A stretch of DNA of 7,045 nt from REEB426 sp964551975. Lineage in GTDB: Bacteria; Actinomycetota; Actinomycetes; S36-B12. Below, in pieces: positions 5,985 to 7,045 of the stretch. Under the pieces are notes generated by a model that did no database searches, was not told the origin of the DNA, and was given only the letters and a program-made list of their open reading frames with translations. Numbering within the stretch: the stretch's first letter is position 1; every line of letters starts with the position of its first letter. The stretch lies in the NCBI GenBank assembly GCA_964551975.1, contig CAZKFI010000096.1, forward strand, positions 1-7,045. Direction: 5' to 3'. The translations under genes and the position numbers were made by a program.

Positions 5985-7045
5985 ATGCAAGATGTGAACC
6001 TTCGCCAGTTGTGGGTGCCCGCCGTGGTCTCCTTGGCCTTGGTCTCATTGACTGCCATCGGTGAGGTGACGTTGCCCGCTCAGGCATCGGAGCAATCAAC
6101 GTCCGTGGAAGGCACGCGTTGCCCCCCACGTTCAACGAGCAGCGAGTGCGCCCTTTGGGCGAGTATCACTGGCGATCAAGGCCATTGGAAACCGAGCGGT
6201 TCGCCGATTGTCGATACTGGCTTCGTACCGGCGCAAGATGGATTCACCTTCATCAATTTTGGCACCGACCTTCGACTCAATCAAATCTTCTACCAGCAGC
6301 CTCGCCGATTGGCAGCGTCGGGGAAATCGTTGAGGGTCACGCCCCTCGACAGTCGTGATCTTCGGATGGTATTCGGCGATGGCGTCTGCTCTGCGAAGCA
6401 GGAACTTCGCCTTGGGCAGTCATGCACGCTCACGGAATCGGCAGCACAGTTACTGCACCTGGCGAACACCTGGACTCGCATCGGCCACTGCTGGTCAATG
6501 ACAGCAGCCGCAGCCGGTCTGTTCAATGACTGGATCGCACGGAAGCCCTACGGCGCAAAGGCAGTCACAGGTCAATCCCATCTCAATTCTCGGATGCAAC
6601 GGTCTTTGGGTCGACTGACCATGGCCGCCTACTTTGCGACCACTGGACTCAAGTCAGATTCGCTGACTTCCTTGATCACCAGTCTGCAGTCAGCACTTGC
6701 GCCCGGATTGATTCAGTACTCACTGATTCTCCAAGGCGCACCGGGCGGGCATGCCGTCTTACCACTCGGCGTTCTTGATCGCGGGGACGGGCATTTCGAC
6801 ATCTCTGTCTACGCCCCCAATGTGCCCGGCAAGGCGAGGGCAATACATGTTGACACGCGCGCTGACACTTGGGAATACGAAGGGACGACAAACCCTGATG
6901 GTCCACCGGAGAGATGGTCAAGCAGTGATCCGAACGACCCAGCAACCATCTACCTTGGGATATTCCGGGACAAGTTTGGTCGACAACCGTGCTACTTCTG
7001 CAGGTCGAGCAACCGTCAAGTTGAGTCGCCGCTACCAACATTGGT
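5985..7045 (+). CDS. Exported papain-like cysteine peptidase candidate, 3' end beyond the window
   Basis: An open frame of 353 codons without a stop that continues past the right edge. The N-terminus has a signal peptide (hydrophobic WVPAVVSLALVSL at 10-22, likely cleavage after PAQA at 34). The mature part has INFGTDLRLNQIFY (90-103), an FGDGVCS segment (130-136) and GHCWSMTAAAAGLF (167-180) with candidate nucleophile C169 at a helix start, as in papain-like folds. GGHAVLPLGVLDRGDGHFDISV follows, with candidate H256, then VYAPNVPGKARAIHVDTR (275-292) with N279 as a possible third residue. This order (Cys, long helical part, GHAV, strand, VYxxNxPG) resembles uncharacterised large actinobacterial exported proteins. 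Activity is inferred, not shown. A CYFC pair (336-339) lies near the edge. Start: ATG 5985 without a Shine-Dalgarno; GTG 5994 is possible. No TANNNT box lies in the 97 nt before it, so it may be cotranscribed with the lipoprotein. Confidence 0.75.
   Translation, partial: MQDVNLRQLWVPAVVSLALVSLTAIGEVTLPAQASEQSTSVEGTRCPPRSTSSECALWASITGDQGHWKPSGSPIVDTGFVPAQDGFTFINFGTDLRLNQIFYQQPRRLAASGKSLRVTPLDSRDLRMVFGDGVCSAKQELRLGQSCTLTESAAQLLHLANTWTRIGHCWSMTAAAAGLFNDWIARKPYGAKAVTGQSHLNSRMQRSLGRLTMAAYFATTGLKSDSLTSLITSLQSALAPGLIQYSLILQGAPGGHAVLPLGVLDRGDGHFDISVYAPNVPGKARAIHVDTRADTWEYEGTTNPDGPPERWSSSDPNDPATIYLGIFRDKFGRQPCYFCRSSNRQVESPLPTL

Noticed and set aside
5642..6058. A 138-codon minus-strand open frame
   Set aside because: It is antisense to the second lipoprotein repeat and to the signal peptide of the peptidase; no domain or start context.
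6676..7041. A 121-codon minus-strand open frame
   Set aside because: It is antisense to the GGHAV and VYxxNxPG part of the peptidase candidate, which is the better supported strand.
1..7045. CRISPR arrays, tRNA/rRNA genes, insertion sequences, toxin-antitoxin or phage genes
   Set aside because: No regularly spaced repeats, clover-leaf-like sequences, transposase motifs or phage-type proteins were seen on either strand.

Overview
The window looks like chromosomal DNA of an actinobacterium (Actinomycetota), probably from a metagenomic or draft assembly. The reasons are moderately high GC, genes whose -10 box (TANNNT) lies 6 nt before the start codon with no Shine-Dalgarno sequence, an actinobacterial-type exported repeat lipoprotein, and a run of ten N at 3859-3868 that marks a scaffold gap. 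No rRNA, tRNA, mobile element, CRISPR array or phage gene was seen. It reads as a chromosomal stretch of small regulatory, metabolic and secretion genes.

Left part, plus strand (1-2127): a cysteine-poor Rrf2-family repressor-like regulator (29-496) and a DUF3291 protein (582-1064) probably form a small operon. A 166-nt intergenic region with three successive inverted repeats follows. Then comes a uridine phosphorylase of the eukaryotic (UPP1-like) type (1231-2127) with a good Shine-Dalgarno sequence.

Middle part, minus strand (5018 down to 2096): three genes likely transcribed together from a single leaderless promoter. In order they are a six-cysteine exported protein of unknown function (4464-5018), an exported Lon-like S16 serine protease with a Ser/Lys dyad, no ATPase and a long helical C-terminal region (2533-4402, broken only by the assembly gap), and a four-helix membrane protein (2096-2488). 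The last gene overlaps the 3' end of the uridine phosphorylase gene tail to tail, and a perfect 9-bp hairpin lies at that junction.

Right part, plus strand (5138-7045): divergently from the protease operon lies a lipoprotein with two copies of a DGSW...GC.W repeat (5138-5887). It is followed by a gene that runs off the right edge (5985-7045). This encodes an exported protein with a papain-like Cys/His arrangement, and it has no stop codon within the window.

The common theme of 2096-7045 is the cell envelope and exterior: five consecutive genes encode products predicted to be exported or membrane-bound, two of them probable proteases of unrelated folds. The functional link between them is inferred from neighbourhood only. 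The left genes look unrelated to them.
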